Source of the DNA: Pterois miles
Taxonomy: Eukaryota > Chordata > Actinopteri > Perciformes > Scorpaenidae
Direction of reading: 5' to 3'
Assembly: GCA_947000775.1 (NCBI GenBank)
Contig: CAMQGK010000318.1
Location: forward strand, 2,417,501-2,481,500
Length of the DNA: 64,000 bases
Below the pieces are notes generated by a model. The model was not told the origin of the DNA. It saw nothing but the letters and a program-made list of their open reading frames with translations, and searched no databases. The translations under genes and the position numbers were made by a program. Positions 24,903 through 34,867 of this stretch are shown in pieces (the first letter of the stretch is position 1; each line of letters starts with the position of its first letter).

Positions 24903-25764
24903 CGCCTGGCTGGGAACAAAGTCTGCGCATAGATTAATATTTATTTTCAGAGCACGCATTGTTCAGGACATACAGTATCAGAAGACGAAAAACATCATAA
25001 CTCCCCCTGTGTGCAACCTTGCCGGGAATCCCATGCCTGAATCAAACAAATAACAAAAAAAAAAAAAAAAATCCACAGATGGTTTCACATGGGGGAGTGC
25101 AAGGGAGGAACCGGGTATCTCAGAAACATCCGTTGAAGCAGGTGATAGTGTGTATTAACGTGCAAGATCATGTGTGTCCATGTATGTGTGTGGTAAATGC
25201 TCTTCAAACAGCTATGATTTCAATGTTACTGTATTACAATAAAGCATTTCATTGTCTGTAAGCTACAAATTTCAATTTCTGTTTATCAATGTGTGTGTGT
25301 GTTGAGCATACAGTATGTCGCGGTATTGAAGAAATACCAGATGTCAGAGAGAAAAAGGCAATCACCGAAACAAAAACATTTAGTACAGTCCAGTTTCCTT
25401 AAGGCAGCATTCTGCTCTTTAGGGATCTTTTTGGTAAAAATGCATCTGGTTTTTGCCTCTTGTAACAGGAGCCCACGCTATCAGACACCTGAACTGCCGT
25501 AAAAAGTTTATGGCGGCTATAATTTACAAAAACCCATTAGTTAAGAAGTAAACACTTACATTTGTTTGTTCGTTCTTTCAGACGCTATATGCACAAAACG
25601 CTTTAAACACTGACGGTGAACAAATTCTAACGATGACAATCAAGATTGTGTTTAATGACTACCTGGATGTGCATGCTCTGCACTTTATATTTACGATCCA
25701 TAGTAGGTAATCCATCAATTAGCTGATGATAAAATAATGCGATGTAACAAACGGTAACTCTATC

Positions 25765-26066
25765 AGAATATTGAATATTGCAATGTTTTTTTCGAAAATG
25801 CTGTATTGTTTTTTAATTAATAGTCTACATTCAAAGATTAATTCAGTCAATACTTCGCCCTCTCAGGACATGTGCCCTCTTAAATTAGTGCTATGATGTT
25901 GCATAAAACAGTAAACTTTGTTTTACTCAGATTTTATGCATATGATGGCGTGTTCATTATACTATGACAGTTCTCCTGAAAACAGATTGAAGAAAAAACT
26001 GCAATATATTGAATCATAACCCCTGTATCATGATACTTAATCACCAGATTCTTGCGTACAGCCCTA
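25765..26066 (-). mobile_element. hAT-like family 2 fragment
   Basis: The right end 'ccagattcttgcgtacagcccta' region (26045-26066) and the preceding 'cctgtatcatgatac' and 'atactatgacag' blocks reappear in reverse complement at 42630-42840. The terminus reads AGGGCTGTACGC on the minus strand, a hAT-like AGGGCTGT start. The left boundary is not defined by a matching terminus, so the coordinate given is approximate. Confidence 0.5.
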
Positions 26067-27291
26067 GTAAATGTGGACGGGGAAGTAACTGTAAACTAAA
26101 CAAAATGGTGAATCCTCAGCATTAAAACTTTTGCTCACAACTGAGAGCACTTCAGTATATTACGTAGCAACTCTACAGCAAATTATATGTGCCTTGCTCA
26201 AGGATCATCATCAAATAACAGTTTCTATCTTTCATTTTTCCTGTACAGGCTCATCTACTCATTCTGAGCAAATGAAACATGACAACCATTCAATCATAAC
26301 TGGCCCCTATGAAGGATGTAAAAGAAATTTAAAACCTAATTCTAAAAAAACACACTGGGCCCTCAGCGTTGTATCGGTGGCTGTTCAACTCACTGAGGGA
26401 CTCACAAACTGGGGCTCCACGTTTACGCAGCTTTTTTATTTGCCCCTATATCAACACGGAGAGGAAACAGAGGCCTCCCTGAACTAATTTCACTCATGAA
26501 CACTCAGTCATTTGTTGAGCACCACACAGCAGGCCCTGCTGTCTGAGGCCCAAGGATTAAGGCTCAATATTTGTAAACCTCAGTTGGCTTTAGTGCGGAA
26601 ATGGGGAGCAGAGAAAAATGGGAAGCCTTGGCAAACCAAAGTGTGAAAAACTATCAAATTGTCGGCCATGACAGAAACAGTTACACACACTGGCTTCTGG
26701 CTGACACAGAAACAATACACTGTTAAACCTAAGAAACACTATGGCCTTGTTTGCGTGAATGTGGGTAGGTGTGAGTTTATAGGTTTTTGTGTGGAACAAT
26801 AAACAAAAATATACACTTAATACATTTATGATACAACAAACTTCCCAGTAACAGATGCTTCAGTCCAGTACTTCCTTACTTTAATGACATGTCTCTTGTC
26901 TGTAATAATCTGAATAATTTGCTCTACCATTAAAGCCCTTTACATGAAGGCCAAGCCCCTTAACTTCTCCCATAGTCTTTAACCTCCTTCTCAGTGGAAT
27001 ATTCACCCACATTGCACATTATCAGCCTCACAACGGGCCCATAAAGTACGAAAAATCCCAGGCCTTATTTCCAGCTGTGACACACAACCCAGACCTACTT
27101 AAGCCCTCTACTTTGACCTTTGTTTGAAAAGTCTCTTTCAGCCTGAGGCCTCGGCAGTAAATTCATAGAGCTATGAAATTAATGTGCCAGAGAGCCCATC
27201 TAGTCTTTCATTAATCACGAGCAGAGAAAGGAAAAGACAGGTTGCCCAGTCAAGTTTTATTTTCCCTTTTTTACTTTTTCTTTTGTAATAG
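26067..27291. other. Unique non-coding sequence, possible conserved block 27040-27240
   Basis: No repeat recognised. 27040-27240 is free of simple sequence and carries two ATTAAT cores around 27178 and 27212, plausible for conserved regulatory DNA. It leads directly into the candidate exon at 27292. Confidence 0.4.
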
Positions 27292-27369
27292 GGCAGATTG
27301 TGTAATGACTGCCCTCGATATTAACTGTGTTCCGCATATCGACATCTACCCCGTTGTGAAACGGAGAAG
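27292..27369 (+). other. Candidate small exon (very tentative)
   Basis: A pyrimidine-rich run (27250-27285) is followed by AG at 27290-27291, a good acceptor shape. A 78-nt stretch that is open in one frame (reading ...DCVMTALDINCV...) follows, with GT at 27370-27371 as a possible donor (AAG|GTATCG, weak). The open frame continues to a stop at 27428-27430. Codon usage looks ordinary and the peptide matches no family that I recognise. A chance open frame is at least as likely. Confidence 0.15.
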
Positions 27370-27428
27370 GTATCGCAGGGGTGCGAGCACATCTAACACA
27401 TCTGTGTTCAATGGGATCTGCGCAGCCT

Positions 27429-27880
27429 AAACCGAGGTCCTCAAAGTTTTGATGACTAAGTGCCAATTTAGGGAGCCAGCATATGATTGAGGGCCACACA
27501 GGAAAAGTTCACTCAACACTCAACTCAACAAAAGAACCTGACCGACGCTTGTTAGGGGGCGCAGGTTGACATAGTAGTCGAGTAGTGTATTAAATGTAAG
27601 CTGTTGAAAGTGAAAGTATTGACATGGGCCAAGGATGAAAAAAAAAAAAAACATGATGCATCCATTTCATGTTCAAGAGTCGCACAAAATGATTCTGAGG
27701 TCCGCCATTGGCCCGCAGGCTGCATTTCGTGATACTATAGCTTAAATGCTTTAACCTTCAGCACACATAAAATGCACACAGATATTGTAAATCCATAGAT
27801 GCACACATGTAAACACACTTTTGTCAAGTCTGACTGACAACACTTTTCCTCTATATAGTCAAATGTGGCTCTGCTGAGAA
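27429..27880 (+). repeat. Direct duplication, copy 1
   Basis: This 450-bp segment matches 28324-28876 in the same orientation. Shared landmarks in order are 'ctcaaagttttgatg', 'tttagggagccagcatatga', 'cgcttgt-aggggg', 'gagtagtgtatt', 'gcacaaaatgattctgaggt' and 'tcctctat'. Identity is moderate, with indels. The 'ggcccgcaggctgcatt' motif near 27710 is typical of some hAT-derived repeats, so the unit itself is probably transposon-derived. Confidence 0.75.
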
Positions 27881-27917
27881 ACTATGTATAATTTTGTTAT
27901 AACATACTTTACTATGA

Positions 27918-28252
27918 CTTTTATGGCATAACATGTCATAGCATAGCACATCATGAATATGCCACAAAAATGTCTTTAAACTCATATGATAGTATGCCAC
28001 TAAAAAAAAATAATAAAAAGTCATTGGATAGCATGCCATAAAAAAGTCGTAAAATGTTGTAGTGTAGTATGCCATGAAAATGTCATAAAAAGACATAATA
28101 TAGTATGCCATAAAAATGTTATATGATGTCATAGTATAGTATACCATAAAAAAATCCTAAAAAGTCATAAGATAGTAGGCCATGAATAATGTCATAAAAA
28201 GCCATACAATAGCAGGCCATAAAAATATAAAAAGTCATAGTAAAGCATGCCA
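27918..28252. repeat. Minisatellite, ~36-bp unit, about 8 degenerate copies
   Basis: The unit is of the form 'g(t/c)atgccat(a/g)aaaa' followed by 'tgtcataaaaa' and 'gtcatagtata'. Clean 36-bp units start near 28029, 28065 and onward. Because 36 is a multiple of three, the minus strand stays open across the array and gives a repetitive Tyr/Phe/Met-rich 98-residue frame (27851-28147), which is an artefact. The array lies between the two copies of the direct duplication. Confidence 0.85.
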
Positions 28253-28323
28253 TTGATATTCTATGATTTTTTTCACGAGGTTTTTTGATGGCACGCTAAC
28301 AACGATAACGATAACAACAACCA

Positions 28324-28876
28324 TACCAAGGATTCTCAAAGTTTTGATGTCTGAGTGTAAATTTAGGGAGCCAGCATATGACTAAGGGCTGTACAGGAAA
28401 AATGCACTCATAAAACAAAATATCTTTTCCATCTCAATAACACATTAAACCAATGATAACAGAATGCCTAACTTTAGCTTTAGCATTGATGACGCAACAT
28501 TTCCCGCTACAGAATTACCACAGCACTCACAAAGTGCCACTAGATGCCATGACAGGCGCTTGTCAGGGGGCACAGGTTGACGTAGTGGTTGAGTAGTGTA
28601 TTTACTGTTACCTAACCCACAGATGATTCAAATATACTGCACGCACTTCATGTTGCTTTCAGGGGCTGCACAAAATGATTCTGAGGGGTCCGTGGGTCAC
28701 ACTATGAGAAAATATGGCCTAAATGCACACATGCATCCATAGCTACACACACACAGACACATAAACACACATGATAATTAAAACACTTACTTTGCAGCTC
28801 TTTTTTTGTCAGATAATAGTAGACAATACAACTTGTCTACTTGTCCTCTATGGTCAAATGTGCATCTGCAGCAGCC
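28324..28876 (+). repeat. Direct duplication, copy 2
   Basis: Second copy of the 27429-27880 segment, about 100 bp longer because of insertions (for example the stretch 28415-28540). Copies start 895 bp apart. Either an original ~900-bp block including the minisatellite was tandemly duplicated and lost one array, or two related repeats inserted on either side. Confidence 0.75.
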
Positions 28877-30810
28877 TTTGATACATACACTGAGGCAAGG
28901 TTGACATGAAGAAAAGTGGGCAGATGCACTTCGTTCCGGTGAAGGTGATGTGAAGTATATCCTGCAGGGTAATTGTACAGGCAGTGAACCGTAGTACTGT
29001 CAATGAGGCGTTGTGTCTGGTTGTGGGTATTAAACATCAGTAGTGCGGCCGGCCACTCTATGGGACGCTCAGCTCAGTGCTTAATTACACACGTCGTGAG
29101 CGGCAAGCGCTCAGAGCAGGAAATGACAGGCGAGCGGCGCTCACTTCAAACGCAGAGGCGTAAAAGAGCATTCAATAAAAACAGACCGAAACTCTAAGCG
29201 GGTCCTAATGGCCTGTGGGTAATGGATCAGAGGGAAAGGGGGTGCAAGGGGATGCACACAGGCCTGCAGGCATGAAAGACGCCTTCACAATTAAAAAAAA
29301 AAAAAAGTTATAATTTCATTTTAAAACTAAGATGAAAATAGAATATATGGAAAAATTGCCAATTTTTCTACATGAAAGACGATAACATGCAATAAAATAG
29401 ATCCATGGCTGACTATAAGTAGATCCTTTAGGGCAGTTGCTGGAAGCTTTTGAATGTCACTGCCATCAAAGAATAATTCATACACCATACTTACACTGTC
29501 CAAAGTATTCTTACAGTGACGTTTTTATGTCGTCTATGACCTACAAAGGAAAACGACACAGAGGAATCGATAGAAAGCAAAGTCTGTTGGAGCTAAAACA
29601 ACAAAGAGACACCCCAGGGTAGGACATGACTGCTGTCTTAACATAAAACCTGTGCCCCCCAATAACGTTGAGGCCTTTGAGGAGGAGCTGCTGACCGGTC
29701 GACTCACACACAGGGGGCAGGAGGACAGCTTGTTTACAGTTTTTATTACCTTTTCAGTGCTGACGGGAAATCAGGACAAAAACGCTCAAATTACGAGTCA
29801 GTTATTTCTGCTCTTTAAGTGTTAAGGACTCATTCTGTAAACTTGCCTCTCTGTGCGGTAGAGTATTTGAGTCACAAGCCGGCTGCCATATCTCAAACCG
29901 TAGCAACCAATTTCACTTTTGCATTTGAGTAATTTACTAAAAGCCTGAGTCAGGTTAACACTCCAAATGACGGCTGGCTGTACTGTATGCTGAGGGAGAA
30001 CATGAATGAAACAGCGGAAACTGAAGACTTCTGTATGTAAACAAGTATGTAAACTTAAGATTATTTGAAAAATCCAGAAATGCAAATGAGGATAAGAGCT
30101 GTCAAAGTAACAGCTTCTTCTATAAATGATTTCTCTCTGCCGGAGGCACAAAGGGGAGTTTTAAATATTGAGTGGATTAATGTTTTATCCTCAACTATTC
30201 TGACCAGACGATGAAGGCACCGAGGTGTAACAGACATGTTTGTGTGAGAATGATGTGGGAGTGGTGGGAGATCTGAGAAACACTTGACTTGGTGGACGCT
30301 ACCACACCGGCCTCAGGGAGCTTTATAAGTGGCACATTTAGTCCTGGTGACCCGAACCTCAGCGCACACACACAAACTTTCACGCATATCCAAACATATA
30401 GGCGCACACGCACATCAACAAAGTCTCTTTTTCTGGGACACACACTTGGCTCTGTCTCCAACTGCCTTCCTAAACACAAAGGCCCTGCTGCGCTGACAAC
30501 TCAACTGGAAGAGAGCTTAACCTTTGACCCCTGAGGTCAACTCATTAACACTAGCCCTCCTCCCCGGGATGCAAATGACCAACCTATGAATAATATGACG
30601 CACAGACTTGATGTATGATTGATAAGACGCTGCCACTTTACATTTCACATTTAATGACCTGGTTGAAGTTTGGCCTACTATTGTGCTTTAAATTCACAAC
30701 AATAATGATATTTGTTACAGACGCTCAAAATATAAAGTGTTTTACAAACTTTCACTGGCACCTGTTAAAGACCACAGGAACAAAACAGTCTGAAAAGCAA
30801 CAGCTGCTTC
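28877..30810. other. Unique non-coding sequence
   Basis: An A14 run near 29293-29306 is the only simple tract of note. No transposon or exon recognised. Open frames of up to 109 codons (29822-30151, minus) have no recognisable domain. Confidence 0.5.
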
Positions 30811-31512
30811 TCACTGTCAAAGTTAATGTGATAGTAAATTTGTTTTAACACCACTAATTTATGAAACGCATTAATGCAACTTGGGATATTTAGGTTGTAG
30901 CAGACTAGAGTGAAGATACTGGCTTCATGTGAAACTAGGAAATCCCATACAAATCCACTGGTACCAACCATGTCGCTAAATTTTAGCAAGGAAAAACTGG
31001 TACGTCCATTTTCAAGGGGCTCCCTTGACCTCTGACCTCCAGATATGTGAATGAAAATGGGTTCTGTGGGTACCCACGAGTCTCCCCTTTACAGACATGC
31101 CCACTTTATGACAATCGGATGCAGTTTGGGGCAAGTCATAGTCAAGTCAGCACACTGACACGCTGACAGCTGTTGTTGTTGGCTTGACATTGCAATGTTA
31201 TGATTTGATGTTTTTATGCTAAATGCAGTGTAATGTTTTCTGGACAATATTTGTCATTGTTTTGTGTTGTTAATTAATTTTCAATTCTAACTGAAGACAG
31301 TTGCATAAAGCAGCATATTTGCCCACTCCCATGTTGATAAGAGTATTAAATATTTAAAAAAATAAAAAAAAATAAATAAATAAAATCTCCCTTTAAGGTA
31401 CAGTTTGAACAGATTAAAAATAAAAATGTGCAATTAATTTGCAATTGATCACGATTAGCTATGGACAATCACGATTAATCACAATTAAGTATTTTAATGG
31501 ACTGACAGCCCT
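30811..31512 (+). mobile_element. hAT-N1 copy D
   Basis: The right end is TGACAGCCCT. The left end is degraded (CACTGTCAAAGTTAA), and no target duplication could be read. The interior aligns by eye with copy C: 'ggtaccaaccatgtcg', 'cccttgacctctgacctc', 'gggtacccacgagtctcccc' and 'cccactcccatgttgataag'. A (TAAA)n-like expansion at 31354-31385 interrupts it. Confidence 0.72.
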
Positions 31513-31576
31513 TGAATAAAGCACGACAACAGCCAGAATAATAGCACAAATTCTGTGCAACACACAGTTTTCCTGA

Positions 31577-31811
31577 GCTGTACGGTGGTGCAGTGGTTAG
31601 CACTGTCGCCTCACAGCACGTCGCAGATTCAAATCTGGCTTGGGGCCCTTCTGTGTGGAGTTTGGATGCCCTCCCCGCGACAGCGTGGGTTTTCTCCGGG
31701 CTCTCCCACAGTCCAAAGACATGCAGGTTAGGTTAATTACTTAATGACTCTAAAACTGCCTGTAGGTGTGAATGTGAGCATGAATGGTTGTCTGTCTCTA
31801 TGACTGTGAGA
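31577..31811 (+). repeat. tRNA-derived SINE-like repeat
   Basis: A pol III A-box-like motif TGGTGCAGTGG (31586-31596) is followed by a degenerate B-box GATTCAAATCT (31626-31636). The family's characteristic body comes next: 'gtgtggagtttg', 'cccacagtccaaagacatgc' and 'ggttgtctgtctc'. A second copy lies on the minus strand at 51560-51697. The tRNA part cannot fold as a real tRNA, so this is not a tRNA gene. It starts 65 bp after hAT-N1 copy D. Confidence 0.75.
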
Positions 31812-33252
31812 CGTATGAAGTGGCTAGTGGTGACCTTATTAATGTCTTTTGTCTACCGTACCATGGTTCATTGCATAAATATTGTACTTGTCCTGTACTG
31901 TCGCGTGTTCAAAAACACAACACTGCAGTTGCTGATATTTCGCAGGTCTTCATTAGGAGCAGAGTAGTTATAGAACCTCATAATTTGAAGTGCCTTAAGT
32001 GTGCAGATAATGTAAGGTCAATGTCGAGAGCGAGGAGGCAGGCAGACCTAATGTTTAGCTGCATGTAATTGGACAGAAGTGTAGGAGGCAGGTGTGTAGC
32101 CATTGTTCACTTTGATGGGATTATTTGCACCTCTCCGTGCAGAGGAAAACAGGTATCATCAGAAGGCAGTCATCTAAATTTACAGCGGCTGGATTTAGGT
32201 TTTCCTCTCTTTCTCTCTCTCTCCATCCAGGTTCTGTAATTACAGCTGCTCTGTAATTAGGGGCAGAGCCTTCAGGACCAGGGTGACTACTGTCTACTTT
32301 AAAAGGGTTTGGCAAAGTACAAGACTTCAAACTGGGGGATGGGGCGAAAGTAAAGCACTCCTGTTTTGCTCTTGTTGAGTTTTTTAACTCAACCTCTGGG
32401 TTTTTTTTTTTAATTTTTAATCTTAGTGATTAAATTCCTGTTCACAAACAAATCTAACACACAATGCTGTATTAAACCTCATTATTGTGGGGTCACAAAC
32501 AGTTCAGATTAAGCTAAAGGTTTGAGAAGATCTTGTGCCTTCAAAACACTTAAAAAAAAAACAAAAAAACATTTGTATCAAACTGTAGTTCACTGTTGAA
32601 ATATCACCTTTCAAATAATTATTCAATCAACAGGAACACAGGAAGCTGCTGAGCGGTGTGATGATATGCCCCGTCACTTTGAGTGATGAGCTTTATGGAG
32701 GAAGGTATTATTATCGGACCTGACTGTACATGGTGCTGACACACAGAGAGTGTTGGATTAAGGACAGATAGCCTGAGTTATGTCTGAGTGTGTATTTGTG
32801 TGCTGTGTGTATGAGTGTGCATGATAAATATGGCTAACAGTAAGGACTACCTTAACAAACACTTGAGCCCGGTCCGTCTCAATGCTCCAGTCCTCCAAAC
32901 AGGCACTTATCACTTTACAATGAGAAAGGACGACATTATTAGTATGTTCTCAACCCCTCATCAACCACTATACAGCGCGTTACTATTACATCAAGATAAG
33001 TCTCGAGAAACATACAGAAAGTTCGGCATTGTAAGCTGACTTTTATGAGCACAGTTAGAGCGCTGTAAAAGGTATGTTTATATAATATCTTTGTCTAAAG
33101 GCTAAAGTGTTTATTTCTGTTCCAAAAGGCCACAAAAAAACTCCCTTCATAGCCATATCCTTCTGTCTGCTCCCAGCTGTCTCTCAGTTTCTCTCATAAT
33201 TTTGCCTTTTCTGTGTCTTTTTAGTGTTTTTGCAGTCTTTGCAGTCTCTCCT
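31812..33252. other. Unique non-coding sequence
   Basis: Contains a CT-rich tract at 32205-32226 and a T-run at 32400-32411. No repeat family or exon recognised. Confidence 0.5.
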
Positions 33253-33655
33253 TTAAACAGGACCTATTACGCTCCTTTTCAGGTTCATACTTGTATTTTG
33301 GGTTTCTACTAGAACATATTTACATGATTTAATGTCTGTCTGAATGAATCTAAAGATGATAAATTTATTGCACTTATTGTATTTATTACATTGTCTCTTT
33401 AAGCCCCCCACTGAAAAGTCCAGTCTGCTCTGACTGATCCGACGGGCCACTCTGTTGTGATTGGTCAACCGAACCAAATTCTTCAGACTCCGCTCCAGCT
33501 CCTCTTTAACTAGCTTTGTTTGAGGGTTTGCCAAACTAGCAATTTAATCAATTTGATCATAAATTGAGTTATAGAAATATTATGGTTAGTTGTTGTGTCT
33601 TTCTAGACAGACAGATACCATGACGATAACGTAGCAGTCAGGTGGCTCACACTAA
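33253..33655 (+). repeat. Partial TTAA-type MITE
   Basis: Starts TTAAACAGGACCTATTACGC and continues with 'caggttcatacttgtatttt' and 'gggtttctactagaacat', matching the left part of the element at 42495 ('ccaggttcagacttgtattc', 'gggtttctacaagaacat'). No right terminus was found before the Tc1-like relic begins, so the element is 3'-truncated. The right edge is approximate. Confidence 0.62.
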
Positions 33656-33726
33656 CAAACTGTGGCCATGCTCAGCTCGTGATTGGCTCAGCCAGTTGCT
33701 AATTGTTAATTGCTAATTGCTAATTG

Positions 33727-34867
33727 GAGCCAGCCAACCTGGAGTCCAATCAATGTGATGAGATTGGAGGTGTTGGTTAAAGCTGCCTTGCCCTATAAAA
33801 AACACAGTTGTTCTCAAGAAGCACTGCCTGATGTGAACATGCCTCACACAAAAGAGCTCTCAAAAGACTTATGATCAATAATTGTTGACTTGTATGAAGC
33901 TGGAAAGGGTTACAAAAGTCTCTCTAAAAGCCTTGATGTTCATATGTCCACGGTAAGACAGATTATCTCCAAATGGAGAAAGTTCAGCACTGTTGCTATT
34001 CTCCCTAGGCGTGGTCATCCTGTAAATATGAGCAGAGCACAAAATGCTCAATGAGGTGAAGAAGAATCCTAGAGGGTCAGCTAAAGACTTACAGAAATCT
34101 CAAATCTAAATCTAATCTAAATTTTTGTTGACAAATCTACAATAAGTAAACATTAAACAAGAATGGAGTTCATGGGAGGACACCACAGAGGAAGACACTG
34201 CTGTCCAAAAGTTTGCAAAAGAGCACCTGGATGTTCAACAGCACTGCTGGAAAAGTATTCGGTGGACTGATGAAACCAAAATTGAGTTGTTTGGAAGGAA
34301 TACACAACGCTATGTGTGGAGAAAAAAAAAGACACAGCACACCAACATCTAAACCTCATCCCAACTGTGATATATGATGGCGGGGCATCATGGTCTGGGG
34401 CTGCTTCGCTGCCTCAGGGCCTGGACGGTTTACTGGAATAAAGAATTCCCAATCTTATCAAGACATTTTGCAGGAAAACTCAAAACCATTTGTCTGCCAA
34501 CTGAAGCTACAACACAACAGAGGATGGGTGATGCAACAGGACAACGACCCAAAGCATAGAAGTAAATAAAATAGAATGGCCTCAAAGAAGAAAATAGGCC
34601 TTCTGGAGTGACCCAGTCAGAGTCCTGCCCCCACCCGATTGAAATGCTGTGGCATGACTTCAAGAGAGCGATTCACACCAGACATATTTCTGAACTGAAA
34701 CAGTTTTGTAAAGAGGAATGGTCCAAAATTCCTCCTGACCGTTGTGCAGGTCTGATCTGTAACTACAGGAAACGTTTGGTTGAGGTTACTGCTGCAAAAG
34801 AAGGGTCAACCAGTTATTAAATCCAGAGGTTAACATACCTCTTCCACCCTGTACTGTGAGTGTTTAC
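33727..34867 (+). mobile_element. Decayed Tc1-like (Tc1/mariner) transposon
   Basis: The left untranslated part ('ctggagtccaatcaatg', 'ggttaaagctgccttgccct'), the transposase relic and the start of the 3' untranslated part ('ccaccctgtactgtgagtg') are all recognisable. Neither terminal inverted repeat nor a TA duplication was found, so both ends appear truncated. An 8-9 bp tandem repeat (TTGCTAA units, 33697-33724) abuts the left edge. This is an old, immobile copy. Confidence 0.9.
33839..34820 (+). pseudogene. Tc1-like transposase pseudogene
   Basis: In life this protein cuts and pastes the transposon through a DD34E catalytic domain after binding the terminal repeats. The relic begins ATGCCTCACACAAAAGAG but hits an in-frame stop at codon 12. 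A helix-turn-helix DNA-binding region is readable near 33885-34020 (DLYEAGKGYKSLSKSLDV). Codons for the three catalytic residues survive in different frames: D in WTDETK (34269-34271), D in QQDNDPK (34540-34542 or 34546-34548) and E in HPIEMLW (34641-34643). The last 70 codons are intact in one frame (34608-34820), ending EGSTSY. Compared with family members of about 340 residues, it has several frameshifts and at least two internal deletions (near 34100-34130 and 34200). It cannot make an active enzyme. Confidence 0.93.

Larger units (their letters stand above)
24130..25764. other. Non-coding sequence with C-rich and CA tracts
   Basis: Holds a polypyrimidine tract (24540-24650), the (AC)n microsatellite at 24869-24899 and an A17 run at 25055-25071. 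No exon was recognised. Open frames here are driven by the simple tracts. Confidence 0.5.

Noticed and set aside
27851..28147. Tyr/Phe/Met-rich repetitive open frame on the minus strand
   Set aside because: Produced by the 36-bp minisatellite, whose unit is a multiple of three.
27918..28252. CRISPR-like repeat spacing
   Set aside because: Units are contiguous, degenerate and AT-rich, with no unique spacers, in a eukaryotic context.
31577..31640. tRNA gene
   Set aside because: A- and B-box-like motifs are present, but no cloverleaf can be drawn and the sequence continues into a known SINE-like body.
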